The notes: generated by a model from the sequence alone, not told the origin. DNA of 64,000 bases from CAWDZK01 sp963807005 (GCA_963807005.1 CAWDZK010000006.1:372001-436000); one strand, 5' to 3'. Shown: positions 51,508-60,231, counted from the stretch's first letter. Numbers and translations are program-made.

Positions 51508-52604
51508 CCTCGGTGCCCACCTGGGGCAAGCGGGCGGCGGTCGTGGCCGGTGCGGCCGGCGTGGTCGCCGCGGGGGCGGCTGTCGGCCTGGCGGCCGAGC
51601 GCTACGCCGTCGGCCGCTCGTTCCGCCGGGTCGAGGACCGCGGCGCAGCGGAGCCGTTCGGGCAGCTGCGCGGCACGGTGGTCCCGGTGACGGCGTCGGA
51701 CGGCGTGCCGCTGCGGGTCGAGGTCGAGGGGCTGGCGGTCGGGTCCCGCCGTACCCCCACGGTGACGGTCGTGTTCTGCCACGGGCTCGCGCTCAACCAG
51801 GACAGCTGGCACTACCAGCGGCGCGACCTCGCCGACATCGCCGAGAACGGCGGGCGGCTGGTGTTCTGGGACCAGCGCGGGCACGGCCGGTCGGGGCGCG
51901 GGGACACGGCGCACGCCACCATCGACCAGCTCGGCCGGGACCTCTACTCGGTGCTCCGGGCGACGGCGTCGAAGGGCCCGGTCGTCCTGGTCGGTCACTC
52001 GATGGGCGGCATGACCGTGATGGCGCTGGCCGAGCAGCACCCGGAGATGTTCGGCGACCGGGTGGTCGCGGTCGCGCTGATCGCCTCCTCCCCCGGGCGG
52101 CTGGCCGAGGTGACCTTCGGCGTCCCGGCGGCGGCCGGGCGGGCGCTGAGGCGGGCCGCGCCCAAGGCGCTCGCCGCGCTGAACCGGCGGCCGGCGCTGG
52201 TCGCGCACAGTCGCTCGCTCGGCGCGGACATCGAGTTCGTGCTGACCAAGCGGTTCTCCTTCGCCACCGACGTGCCCCCGTCGCTGGTGCTGTTCGCGTC
52301 CCGGATGCACGACGCCACGCCGCTGGACGTCATCGCCGAGCTGTTCCCGGCGTTCGACGCCCACGACAAGCTGGCCGCCCTCGACGTCCTGAACGGGCTC
52401 GAGACCCTCGTGCTCGGCGGCGAGCAGGACCGGATGACCCCGGCCGCGCACAGCCGGGAGATGGTCGACCGCATCCCGGGCGCGGAGCTGGTGATCCTGC
52501 CCGACGCGGGTCACCTGGTGATGCTCGAGCACCACGACGTGGTCACCGACCACCTGCGTGACCTGGTCGAGCGGGCGCTGCGGCACCGCGCGGCCTCCGC
52601 GTGA
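51504..52604 (+). CDS. alpha/beta-fold hydrolase
   Basis: A 366-residue protein with an N-terminal hydrophobic segment (about 12-32), possibly a membrane anchor. The alpha/beta-hydrolase core follows: oxyanion region VVFCHGLALNQDSW, nucleophile in GHSMGGM, acid in GGEQDRMTP and histidine in DAGHLVMLEH. WDQRGHGRSGRG is typical. The substrate is not indicated. In related actinomycetes a hydrolase of this type sits between alr and the uracil-DNA glycosylase gene. Both its ends overlap neighbours by four bases. Confidence 0.88.
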   Translation: MTSVPTWGKRAAVVAGAAGVVAAGAAVGLAAERYAVGRSFRRVEDRGAAEPFGQLRGTVVPVTASDGVPLRVEVEGLAVGSRRTPTVTVVFCHGLALNQDSWHYQRRDLADIAENGGRLVFWDQRGHGRSGRGDTAHATIDQLGRDLYSVLRATASKGPVVLVGHSMGGMTVMALAEQHPEMFGDRVVAVALIASSPGRLAEVTFGVPAAAGRALRRAAPKALAALNRRPALVAHSRSLGADIEFVLTKRFSFATDVPPSLVLFASRMHDATPLDVIAELFPAFDAHDKLAALDVLNGLETLVLGGEQDRMTPAAHSREMVDRIPGAELVILPDAGHLVMLEHHDVVTDHLRDLVERALRHRAASA

Positions 52605-53215
52605 CGACCGTCGACCCGGTCGCTGCGGCGGCGCTGGCCACGTCGTGGGACGACCTGGTCCGGAGGGTGCAGGGCTGCGTCGCCTGCGACGAGCTGGCCG
52701 TCTCCCGCACCCGGGTGGTCGCTGGCCAGCGGCCGCCCGGCGCCGAGGTGCTGCTGGTCGGCGAGGCGCCGGGCGCGCAGGAGGACGAGACGGGCGTGCC
52801 GTTCGTCGGGAGGTCCGGGCAGCTGCTCGACGAGCTGCTCGCGGTCGCCGGGCTGCGGCGCGAGCAGGTGGCGGTCGCCAACGTCCTCAAGTGCCGGCCG
52901 CCGGGCAACCGGACCCCGCGCCGGGCCGAGGTGGCGCGGTGCCGGCCCTGGCTGTCGCGCCAGCTGGAGCTGGTCGACCCGCGCGTCGTCGTAGCCCTGG
53001 GCAGCACCGCGGCAGCGTGGTTCTTCGGCCCGTCGGCCCGGATCGGCGAGCTCCGCGCGCGCAGCCTGGTCGAGCCGTTGTCCTACGACGGCCGCCCGCT
53101 CCTGGTCACCTACCACCCGTCGGCGGCGATCCGGTTCGGCCCGCGCGGCGAGCCCATCGCCGCTCTCCGTGCCGACCTGTCGCGGGTGGCCGGTCTCCTG
53201 GCCCAGGGAGGGTGA
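52601..53215 (+). CDS. uracil-DNA glycosylase, family 4 type
   Basis: Removes uracil from DNA, 204 residues. GEAPGAQEDETGVPFVGRSG (seen as GEAPG and GVPFVGRSG) and the HPSA motif near residue 166 place it in the iron-sulfur UDG group. Four cysteines at 26, 29, 98 and 114 would bind a 4Fe-4S cluster. N94 and the KCRPPGNR segment match the family. The GTG overlaps the upstream stop. It has no SOS-type promoter of its own here. Confidence 0.92.
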   Translation: MTTVDPVAAAALATSWDDLVRRVQGCVACDELAVSRTRVVAGQRPPGAEVLLVGEAPGAQEDETGVPFVGRSGQLLDELLAVAGLRREQVAVANVLKCRPPGNRTPRRAEVARCRPWLSRQLELVDPRVVVALGSTAAAWFFGPSARIGELRARSLVEPLSYDGRPLLVTYHPSAAIRFGPRGEPIAALRADLSRVAGLLAQGG

Positions 53216-53691
53216 GCGTGCTGGAGGTCGAGCTGCTCACCGCAGAGGACACCACGGGCCTGGGGCGTCGCCTGGCGAGCGTGCTGCGGCCCGGTGACCT
53301 GATACTGCTGTCCGGCGAGCTCGGTGCCGGGAAGACCACCCTCACCCGCGGCATCGGCGAGGGCCTCGGGGTGCGCGGCACCGTCACGTCCCCGACCTTC
53401 GTCATCGCCCGGTGGCACCCGTCGCTGACGGGCGGGCCGGCGCTGGTGCACGTCGACGCCTACCGGATCGGCTCACTGGCCGAGGTGGACGACCTCGACC
53501 TGGACGCGTCCCTCGAGGAGTCGGTGACCGTCGTGGAGTGGGGAGAGGGGAAGGTCGAGGGCCTGTCCGGCGACCGGCTGGAGGTGACCCTGCACCGGGG
53601 CAGCGACGAGTCCGACGAGAGCCGCACGGCCACGGTCCGGGCGGTCGGTGACCGGTGGTCCGGCGTCGACCTCGGGCCGCTCGCGGGCTGA
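53212..53691 (+). CDS. tsaE: tRNA t6A synthesis ATPase TsaE
   Basis: ATPase that recycles the TsaB/TsaD complex in t6A37 tRNA modification, 159 residues. Walker A GELGAGKTT is at 35-43; SPTFVIARWH, HVDAYRI and VEWGE are family motifs. It ends the acpS-tsaE operon with a four-base overlap upstream. Its partner tsaB lies 5.4 kb away at 59113, although in many actinomycetes the two are adjacent. Confidence 0.95.
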   Translation: MSVLEVELLTAEDTTGLGRRLASVLRPGDLILLSGELGAGKTTLTRGIGEGLGVRGTVTSPTFVIARWHPSLTGGPALVHVDAYRIGSLAEVDDLDLDASLEESVTVVEWGEGKVEGLSGDRLEVTLHRGSDESDESRTATVRAVGDRWSGVDLGPLAG

Positions 53692-53778
53692 CCTGTTCAC
53701 GATTCGCTACCGGCGTAGCGACGCGTGAGGCGGTCCCCGCCGAGGCGCGCGAGGCTGCCTGTGCAGGAGGTGGTCGCG

Positions 53779-54753
53779 ATGACCGAGCCGGTGGGAACGG
53801 GGGATTCGGCGCTGGACGCCTACTCGCGGGTCGTCGTGTCCGTCGCGGAGGCGCTGCGGCCCCGGGTGGCGTCGCTGGTCGTCGAAGCCGTGCTGCGCGG
53901 AGCCCGTCAGGTCCGCGGTGCCGGGTCCGGGGTCGTCTTCACCGGCGACGGGCACCTGCTCACCAACGCGCACGTCGTGGCGCAGTCGGTCGGCGGGCAG
54001 GCCGCCTTCCAGGACGGCACCGGCAGCAGCTTCGAGGTCCTGGGCGCCGACCCGCTCTCGGACCTCGCGGTGGTGCGCGTCGCCGGGCCGACCCCGCCGC
54101 CCGCCGTCCTGGGTGATGCGGCGGACCTGCGGGTTGGGCAGCTGGTCGTGGCGGTCGGCAACCCCCTGGGGCTGGCCGGCAGCGTCACCGCCGGCGTCGT
54201 CAGCGCCGTCGGGCGGTCGCTGCCCACCCGGGACGGCTCGGCGGCGCGCGTCGTGGAGGACGTGATCCAGACCGACGCCGCGCTCAACCCGGGCAACTCA
54301 GGCGGCGCCCTGGCGACGTCGGACGGCGCCGTGGTCGGCATCAACACGGCGGTCGCCGGCATCGGGGTCGGCCTGGCCGTCCCCGTCAACGCCACGACCC
54401 GGCGCATCGTCGCCGCGCTGATGTCCGAGGGCCGGGTGCGGCGCGCCTACCTGGGCCTGGTGATGGCCCCCGCGCCGGTGCCGCCGCGCGTCGCCGAGCG
54501 CACCGGGCAGCGCAGCGCCGTGCGTCTGGCCGATGTCATCTCGGGCAGTCCTGCCGACCGGGCCGGGCTGCGAGCGGGCGACGTGCTGCTCACCGTCTCC
54601 GGCGTCCCCGTCACGTCCGCGACCGAGCTGCAGCGGTGGATGTTCGCCGAGGCGATCGGCCGCCCGCTGGCGCTGACCGTGCTGCGCAACGGTGCGCTCG
54701 TCGACGTCATCGCCGAACCGGTCGAGCTCACCGCCGGCCCGCCCCGGCGCTGA
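53779..54753 (+). CDS. trypsin-like serine protease with PDZ domain, no export signal
   Basis: An HtrA/DegP-like protease of 324 residues. The triad is H65 (TNAHVV), D95 (DPLSDLAVVR) and S174 (LNPGNSGGAL), and a PDZ domain fills about 225-315 (VISGSPADRAGLRAGDVLLTV). The ATG at 53779 has GGAGG upstream; neither this start nor the longer one at 53725 adds a signal peptide or transmembrane helix. The protein therefore appears cytoplasmic, unlike most HtrA proteases. It is followed by a dehydrogenase after 138 bases. Confidence 0.88.
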   Translation: MTEPVGTGDSALDAYSRVVVSVAEALRPRVASLVVEAVLRGARQVRGAGSGVVFTGDGHLLTNAHVVAQSVGGQAAFQDGTGSSFEVLGADPLSDLAVVRVAGPTPPPAVLGDAADLRVGQLVVAVGNPLGLAGSVTAGVVSAVGRSLPTRDGSAARVVEDVIQTDAALNPGNSGGALATSDGAVVGINTAVAGIGVGLAVPVNATTRRIVAALMSEGRVRRAYLGLVMAPAPVPPRVAERTGQRSAVRLADVISGSPADRAGLRAGDVLLTVSGVPVTSATELQRWMFAEAIGRPLALTVLRNGALVDVIAEPVELTAGPPRR

Positions 54754-54891
54754 CCTGGCTGCGCCGGCTCCGGCCGGCTGCTGGACGAACCCCTTGGCGG
54801 AAAATCGACGGTGTCGGGCCCGGACGAGGTCTCCCGCCGTGCGGTCGCCACCGTCCACACTCGACTCGACGTCGATGGCGTGGAGGTGACG

Positions 54892-55773
54892 ATGACCGGG
54901 AGTCCCGTGGGGTTCGTCGGGCTGGGCGTGATGGGTCAGCCGATGGGGCTGAACCTGGCTCGTGCCGGCGTGCCACTGGTGGTGTGGAACCGGACGGCTG
55001 CCCGGCTCGAGCCGCTTGTCGCAGCCGGCGCCGAGGTGGCGTCGTCCGTCGACGACGTGCTCGCGCGGGCGTCGACGGTGCTCTTCATGATGGCCAACGG
55101 GGACGTGCTCGACGAGGTCCTCGGTCGGGGGACGCCGGCCTTCGGTCGCCGGGTCGCACGGCACCTCGTCGTCCACATGGGCACGACGTCCCCGGAGTAC
55201 TCCCTGGCGCTGGCGGCTGACGTCCGTGCCGCCGGTGGCCGCTACGTCGAGGCGCCGGTCAGCGGGTCCCGCGGGCCGGCGGAGGCGGCCGAGCTGGTCG
55301 GGATGCTGGCCGGTGCCCCCGAGGACCTCGACGTGGTGCGGCCTCTCGTCGCAGCCACCTGCCGCGAGACCTTTGACTGCGGCGAGGTGCCGGCGGCCCT
55401 GATGACCAAGCTGTCGGTGAACCTGTACCTCATCACCACGGTCGTCGGTCTCGCGGAGTCGGCCCACTTCGCCGAACGACACGGCGTCGACCTGGCCACG
55501 TTCCGAGCGGTCATCGACGCCGGCCAGATGTCCAGCACCATCTCGCGCGCCAAGCTGCCGATGCTGGTCTCCGGCGAGTTCCCGGTCGCCGCCGCACTCT
55601 CGGACGTGCTCATGAACAGCAGGCTCGTCGCCGACGCGGCCAGAGCCAGCGGCACCGCGGCCCCGCTGATGGCGGCGTCCGAGGAGCTGTTCGCCGAGGC
55701 CGAGGCGATGGGCCTCGGCGGTCAGGACATGGCCGCCGTCGTCCACGCCATCGCGCAACGGGACCGCCCGTAG
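54892..55773 (+). CDS. NAD(P)-dependent oxidoreductase, 3-hydroxyisobutyrate dehydrogenase family
   Basis: A 293-residue beta-hydroxyacid dehydrogenase. The Rossmann motif is GFVGLGVMGQPM; the substrate motif is EAPVSGSRGPAEA; the catalytic lysine lies in LMTKLSVNL. The family acts on 3-hydroxyisobutyrate, tartronate semialdehyde and related substrates, and the specific substrate is unknown. GGAGGT lies five bases before the ATG. A longer in-frame start at 54811 adds sequence unlike the family. Confidence 0.88.
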   Translation: MTGSPVGFVGLGVMGQPMGLNLARAGVPLVVWNRTAARLEPLVAAGAEVASSVDDVLARASTVLFMMANGDVLDEVLGRGTPAFGRRVARHLVVHMGTTSPEYSLALAADVRAAGGRYVEAPVSGSRGPAEAAELVGMLAGAPEDLDVVRPLVAATCRETFDCGEVPAALMTKLSVNLYLITTVVGLAESAHFAERHGVDLATFRAVIDAGQMSSTISRAKLPMLVSGEFPVAAALSDVLMNSRLVADAARASGTAAPLMAASEELFAEAEAMGLGGQDMAAVVHAIAQRDRP

Positions 55774-55835
55774 CGGCACGTCGGTGGCGCGATCAGTCAG
55801 TGGCCCGTCGCGCCGGGTTCGATACCGTGCATCCG

Positions 55836-56183
55836 ATGTCGCTCTCACCACAGAGGTGGCCTGTGACTGAACCCGATCCGATCGCTCGCTTCGATGGAAA
55901 AACCATCAGCTACACATATGACAACGGCTGGGCCTTCAGCAATACGTTCGAGGGCCACATTCGCGTCACCGACACCCCCCGTCGAGGTGAGTTGCGCGAG
56001 CCAGTGCAGATCCGAGAGATCCGCCCCGACGTCTTTCTCGTTTCATGGATCGACGGGGAGATGGGATTGCTCGCTCAGATCATCGATCTCGAGAACGACA
56101 CGGTCCTCGCCACCATCCCATCTGAAGATGAACCCAGCCGCACTGAAATCATCACTGCCACGATCTCCAGCTTCGACGGCTGA
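55836..56183 (+). CDS. MoaF/phenolic-acid-decarboxylase-like calycin protein
   Basis: A 115-residue protein. The ISYTYDNGWAFSNTF start and REIRPDVFLVSWIDGEMG followed by AQIIDLEN resemble the lipocalin-like fold shared by phenolic acid decarboxylases and MoaF-type proteins. The catalytic residues of decarboxylases cannot be assigned, so activity is not claimed. Codon and base use are visibly less GC-rich than in neighbours, suggesting recent transfer. Starts possible: GTG 55800, ATG 55836 (TACCGT seven bases upstream, a leaderless pattern) or GTG 55863 (AGAGGTGG ribosome-binding site). Confidence 0.7.
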   Translation: MSLSPQRWPVTEPDPIARFDGKTISYTYDNGWAFSNTFEGHIRVTDTPRRGELREPVQIREIRPDVFLVSWIDGEMGLLAQIIDLENDTVLATIPSEDEPSRTEIITATISSFDG

Positions 56184-56924
56184 CCCTGCTCGCAATCCGG
56201 CTCTGCGGAGCCGCGTGCGCACTTTGGCCCGGAGCCGGCATTACCGATGAGTTCGAGACGACCAGGTAAGGGAACCTGTCTGGCCTGCTTGTCGTCAGCG
56301 CCGTCGCCGAAGTCAGCGTCGCTACTCGGCGAAACCGCGCGATCGATCGTGTGGTCGACGGGGCCAGCGCCCGAATTGGACGTGTTGTCGGTGACCTTCT
56401 CGCACTGGTGGGCCGCCCACGTATCTGGGGTGCTTCGGCTCGGACTCGTCCGCCCGCGGCCGCTCGACCCGGCGGTGGGACGCAGTGGCTGGGGGCGCTC
56501 GTGCGACTGTGGCGCGTTACCTCTGGCGGCCAGGTCGATCGGGTCAGGGTCGATCGACGCGCCCGCACCTGTTGTCCCGAGCCGGAACAGCGCGCTCGGG
56601 CCTCTGGGCTACTTCGCGACCCGGTTGGTCGCGGCGTGCGCGGCTCACGCGTCGCGGCTGCGTGCGCCTGCCCCGTGGACCTTGCGGGCTGCGGCGCGTC
56701 TGGCGGCAGAAGAAGACGATTCTGAAAGCCAATTCGATCATTCAAGTCGCCACTGACGACAGCCCCAGCAAGCTGTCGACGCAGTTCGACACCAGGATGA
56801 CCGCGCTGGGTAGGGCGATCGCCGCGACGACCATCCAGCCGCCGCACCGATCGACACGCAGTCGCGGACAGAACCCGCGCGTCAGATCAGGATCAGCCCC
56901 GTTAACGGCACCTATGCGCGGTCG
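56184..56924. other. 741-base stretch with no supportable gene
   Basis: No frame on either strand gives a recognisable protein. Several open frames (for example 56247-56756 on plus and 56152-56847 on minus) translate into Arg/Pro/Ala-rich sequence typical of accidental frames in GC-rich DNA. The stretch lies between the lower-GC gene and a lipoprotein gene, so it may be decayed or recombined sequence. No tRNA, insertion-sequence end or CRISPR-like repeat was seen. Confidence 0.6.
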
Positions 56925-57344
56925 TCACGCGTCTGCGCACTCGTCGTCTGACATCACAGGAGACCCTGCCCGCCGCCACTCCTGCACGAGCCGTTCACCC
57001 TCGACCGGGTTGTAGTACGACGCGGGCGCGACCGGGGTCAGAACCACGAGCAGTCTCTTCGCCGTCTTCCATGTCGGTGCGCCTACTTCCCGCCGAGGGC
57101 TGTCGGCTGTGAAGGTCACTTCAGACTGGCCACGTGCTGGTAGCACGTGCTCGTCAACGGCGACACGAACCTTTAGGTGCCTGCCGACCTCCGCGCTCGA
57201 CAGGACTGTCGCCCAGACAACAAGGTCTGCACAACCGACGACACCGGCGGCCGAGGCAAGACCTGCTTCATCGGACTTGCCGGTGCCGGCGCACGCAGCA
57301 AGCATCAGCAGGGCTGTCCCGGCCAGAAGGGGCGCACGTCTCAT
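56925..57344 (-). CDS. predicted lipoprotein of unknown function
   Basis: A 139-residue secreted protein. MRRAPLLAGTALLMLAACAG is a lipoprotein signal with lipobox LAAC. The mature part has GCADLVVWATV and VGAPTWKTAKRLLVVL, which recall small actinobacterial secreted proteins without assigned function. The start at 57344 was chosen because it begins the signal; starts at 57362 and 57380 add only a few residues. It is transcribed leftward, away from the neighbouring DUF222 gene's stop by 274 bases. Confidence 0.72.
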   Translation of the reverse strand: MRRAPLLAGTALLMLAACAGTGKSDEAGLASAAGVVGCADLVVWATVLSSAEVGRHLKVRVAVDEHVLPARGQSEVTFTADSPRREVGAPTWKTAKRLLVVLTPVAPASYYNPVEGERLVQEWRRAGSPVMSDDECADA

Positions 57345-57618
57345 GTCAATGGGATGCGGCATTCTCACGTTTGGTTCCATCCATGATCGACCACCACTCG
57401 AAGATGCCGGATCAGTTCGCTCGGGAGCGGCACCTACGCGCGGTTCACTCGATGTGGACGAGCACCAACGACGGCGCAACACCGTCGCAAGGCCTTGCGG
57501 GCGCCTATCGCGCCGTTGTGCCGTCGTTCGTGTTCGGGGCGGTCGCCAAGAAATGCCGGATACTCAGCGAGGGCAGGGGCCAGCGCCTTGTTCGCGGAGG
57601 TGATCGATGCCCTCGTGC

Positions 57619-58911
57619 TCAGTGTCGGCGTCGGCACGTGAGGGCGTGGAGCCGGAACCGGTGGTGCTGCCGCGGTCGCTGCTGGGGATCGATCGTCGGT
57701 GGCGGGACGAGCTGTGGGTGACCGTTCGCCGCGAGGACCACGCGCCAGCCCTGCCGGTGGACCTGCTGGTGGTGGAACTCGCACAGCAGGGCACCGTTGC
57801 CGAGGTCGGTCGGCCCGCCGTCGTCCCACTCGCGCTGGTGGTGCGCGTCGCAGGAGGCGGGTGACCGGTCGCAGCCCGGCGCCACGCACCCGCGGTCGCG
57901 CACCGTGAGGGCGCGGCGCTGGGCGGGCGTGAAGTCCCGGCGGGCCCGACCGAGGTCGAGGACCTGGGAGCGGCCGCCCAGCACGGCGGGCACGATGCCG
58001 GCGTCGCAGGCGAGTCGGCGGAGCTCGGCGGCCGACAGGGTTCCGCCGGAGTCGAGCAGCCCGGCACCGGCCACTGCCAGGCGGAGCGCGTCGAGGGTGG
58101 TGGTGACGGTCACCGTGACCCGGACCGGGCGCTCGGCCGCGGCACGGTCCGCGGCGCTGTAGTCCAGTACGTCGCGCAGCGTGGCGGCGAGGTGGTCGCC
58201 GCGGCGCTGGTCGCGCGGCCGGTCGTCCTCGAACCCGTCGGCCCCGGGGTGCGGAAGATCTGCCTGCTTCAGCCAGCCGGTGAGCAGCGGGGCGTCGACC
58301 GGGCGCAGGGTGAAGCGACCGCGCACCGACCCGTCGGGCAGCCGGCGCACGGTGAGCGTGTTGGTGTCGGCGCGCTGCGCCGCGATCTCGGCGGCCGCCA
58401 GCTCGCGAGCCACCGCTGCCGCATCGGCGGCGCTGTCGACGGACGGCGTGGACGTGAGGTGCTCGACGAGCTCCCGGCCGACGACCTGCAGGTCGCGTGG
58501 GTCGAGCAGATCCGCCTGGTCGACCAGCAGGTCGGCGGCGTCGGCCCGCTCGACGCTGCTGACCCCGTCGAGCCGGTCCACCTGGTCCAGGGTGTCGGCG
58601 ATCACCGCTGCCTGCTCCGGCGTGACCCGTCCCGCCGCGAGTGCGTCGTGCACCGCAGGCTGTCCGAGCACCTGGTCGGCGGCGCGGAGCCGAGCGGTCG
58701 CCTGCCGGGCCGACCAGCGGAACCGGTCTCGCAGCCACCGCTCGGTGGAGGACGCCTTGGTGCGGTCCTTCAGGCAGCGGATCTCCGCCTCGCGGAGCAG
58801 CTCGGCGCGACGGGCCGCCAGCCGGGCCTCGCCGGCGACCAGGTCGTCGAGGCACTGCTCGATGGCGTCGTCGGACAGCTGCCAGGCAGGCAGCGCTTCC
58901 GGCCTTGCCAT
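57619..58911 (-). CDS. DUF222/HNH endonuclease-like protein (13E12 family)
   Basis: A 430-residue protein of the DUF222-HNH group, widespread and multicopy in actinomycetes (the 13E12 repeat proteins of M. tuberculosis). The DUF222 helical domain (about 20-300) is followed by a C-terminal HNH domain with VRDRGCVAPGCD, CDAHHQREW and CEFHHQQVH, which keeps the zinc and catalytic histidines. An ATG at 58923 adds four residues but lies inside the LexA box, so the second ATG at 58911 is preferred. A perfect LexA box overlaps the predicted start of transcription, so the gene should be induced by DNA damage. The true substrate is unknown. Confidence 0.88.
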   Translation of the reverse strand: MARPEALPAWQLSDDAIEQCLDDLVAGEARLAARRAELLREAEIRCLKDRTKASSTERWLRDRFRWSARQATARLRAADQVLGQPAVHDALAAGRVTPEQAAVIADTLDQVDRLDGVSSVERADAADLLVDQADLLDPRDLQVVGRELVEHLTSTPSVDSAADAAAVARELAAAEIAAQRADTNTLTVRRLPDGSVRGRFTLRPVDAPLLTGWLKQADLPHPGADGFEDDRPRDQRRGDHLAATLRDVLDYSAADRAAAERPVRVTVTVTTTLDALRLAVAGAGLLDSGGTLSAAELRRLACDAGIVPAVLGGRSQVLDLGRARRDFTPAQRRALTVRDRGCVAPGCDRSPASCDAHHQREWDDGGPTDLGNGALLCEFHHQQVHRQGWRVVLAANGHPQLVPPPTIDPQQRPRQHHRFRLHALTCRRRH

Positions 58912-58913
58912 AC

Positions 58914-58929
58914 TCGAACACATGTTCGA
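58914..58929 (-). promoter_or_regulatory. LexA (SOS) box of the DUF222-HNH gene
   Basis: TCGAAC-ACAT-GTTCGA is a perfect match to the actinobacterial SOS consensus TCGAAC-N4-GTTCGA. TAGTAT (58930-58935 on the minus strand) is the adjacent -10, so LexA would cover the start of transcription. Several M. tuberculosis 13E12 genes are known SOS genes, which supports the reading. Confidence 0.88.
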
Positions 58930-59112
58930 ATACTACCGCATCAGGTCGACCGGAGATAGAGCAATAACCGTTGTGGGACAACGGATTTCGCCATCCACAG
59001 GTGTCCTTCGACGGCTCGACCGCAGACCGCGAAGGCACCCTCGAGGAGGCGTTGACGGCGCACCTCGGCGAGGTGGGACAGCAGGTCGCGGGTGGCTGGT
59101 TAGCCTTCGGAC

Positions 59113-59745
59113 GTGCTGCTCGCCCTGGACACCGCGACGCCCGCGGTCACTGTCGCTCTCGCGGACGGCGAGCGGGTGCTGGCCGAGCGCACCACCGTCG
59201 ACGCCCGCCGGCACGGCGAGCTGGTCGCCCCGGCGATCGCCGGGGTCCTCGCGGAGGCGGGTGTGGATCGGCGCGCACTGACCGCGATCGGGGTCGGGGT
59301 CGGGCCGGGACCGTTCACCGGGCTGCGGGTCGGGCTGGTCACCGCGCGCACCCTGGGCGCGGTGCTGGTGATCCCGGTCCTCGGCGTCTGCACGTTGGAC
59401 GTCCTCGCGCTGGGCGCCGACCTCGACGAGGAGTTCCGGGTGGTCACCGACGCGCGTCGTCGCGAGGTGCACTGGGCGGCGTACCGGCCCGGAGCACCCG
59501 GCCCGGAGCGGGTCGACGGACCGTACGTCGCCGCACCGGCGGCGGTCGCCTGGGGCGGTCCGACCGTCGGCGCGGGCGCCGAGCTGTACGCCGACTCGTT
59601 CCCCGGTCACCGGCCACCGGTCCACCCCAGCGCTGCCGACCTCGCGCGCTGGGTGGCCCGCGGGCTGCCGACGTTGCCGCCGGACCCGCTCTACCTGAGG
59701 CGGCCGGACGCGGTGGAGCCGGGCGCGCGCAAGCCGGTGCTGTGA
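59113..59745 (+). CDS. tsaB: tRNA t6A synthesis protein TsaB
   Basis: Partner of TsaD in t6A37 synthesis, 210 residues. LLALDTATPAVTVAL and GVGPGPFTGLRVGL are the ASKHA-fold signatures; the catalytic site residues are absent, as usual for TsaB. The GTG start has TAGCCT (59101-59106) six bases before it, so the message may be leaderless. The 189 bases upstream contain the divergent promoter of the DUF222-HNH gene. rimI follows after one base. Confidence 0.95.
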   Translation: MLLALDTATPAVTVALADGERVLAERTTVDARRHGELVAPAIAGVLAEAGVDRRALTAIGVGVGPGPFTGLRVGLVTARTLGAVLVIPVLGVCTLDVLALGADLDEEFRVVTDARRREVHWAAYRPGAPGPERVDGPYVAAPAAVAWGGPTVGAGAELYADSFPGHRPPVHPSAADLARWVARGLPTLPPDPLYLRRPDAVEPGARKPVL

Positions 59746-59746
59746 C

Positions 59747-60220
59747 GTGAGCCCGACCCTGCGTCGCTTCCGCTGGTGGGACGTCGAGGAGGCCCACGCG
59801 CTGGAGACCGGGTTGTTCCCGGACGCCTGGTCGGTGGAGACGTTCTGGTCCGAGCTCGCGCACGTCCCCGAGACGCGGTACTACGTCGTCGCCGAGCAGG
59901 ACGGTGCGCTCGTGGGCTACGGCGGGCTCGCGGTCAGCGGCGACCAGGCCGACGTCCAGACGGTCGCGGTCTCGCCCGCCGCCCAGGGCCGCGGCGTCGG
60001 CCGGCTGCTGCTCGACGACCTGGTGCGCGAGGCCCGACGGCGCCGGGCCGGAGAGGTGCTGCTGGAGGTGCGAGCCGAGAACGAGTCCGCCCTCGCCCTG
60101 TACCGTCGCGCTGGCTTCGAGCGGATCGCCGTGCGGCGGGGCTACTACCAGCCCGGGGGCACCGACGCGCTCGTCCTGCGGCTGCGGCTGACCCGCCGAG
60201 CACCGGCCGGGCACAACTAG
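59747..60220 (+). CDS. rimI: ribosomal protein S18-alanine N-acetyltransferase RimI
   Basis: GNAT enzyme, 157 residues, that acetylates the N-terminus of S18 and probably other substrates. Motif A is VSPAAQGRGVGRLLL, and LYRRAGFERIAVRRGYY is the C-terminal RimI signature. The tsaB-rimI-tsaD grouping is conserved in actinobacteria. Here an ATP-grasp gene is inserted between rimI and tsaD. Confidence 0.93.
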   Translation: MSPTLRRFRWWDVEEAHALETGLFPDAWSVETFWSELAHVPETRYYVVAEQDGALVGYGGLAVSGDQADVQTVAVSPAAQGRGVGRLLLDDLVREARRRRAGEVLLEVRAENESALALYRRAGFERIAVRRGYYQPGGTDALVLRLRLTRRAPAGHN

Positions 60221-60231
60221 GCTCCCCTCCC

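Noticed and set aside
56247..56756. 169-codon plus-strand frame in the empty stretch
   Set aside because: Low-complexity Ser/Arg/Ala/Pro translation without motifs, no convincing ribosome-binding site, and no family resemblance.
56152..56847. 231-codon minus-strand frame in the empty stretch
   Set aside because: Arg/Ser/Pro/Thr-rich, no motifs, and overlaps the end of the MoaF-like gene.
57131..57149. 8-3-8 inverted repeat CACGTGCT/AGCACGTG
   Set aside because: It lies inside the lipoprotein coding sequence and is most likely incidental.
57434..59038. 534-codon minus-strand frame overlapping the DUF222-HNH gene
   Set aside because: Different frame from the clear DUF222-HNH protein; Arg/Gly/Pro-rich throughout.
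58971..59112. possible gene start between the DUF222-HNH gene and tsaB
   Set aside because: A short frame continues into tsaB out of register; no motif, and the segment is better explained as a divergent promoter region.
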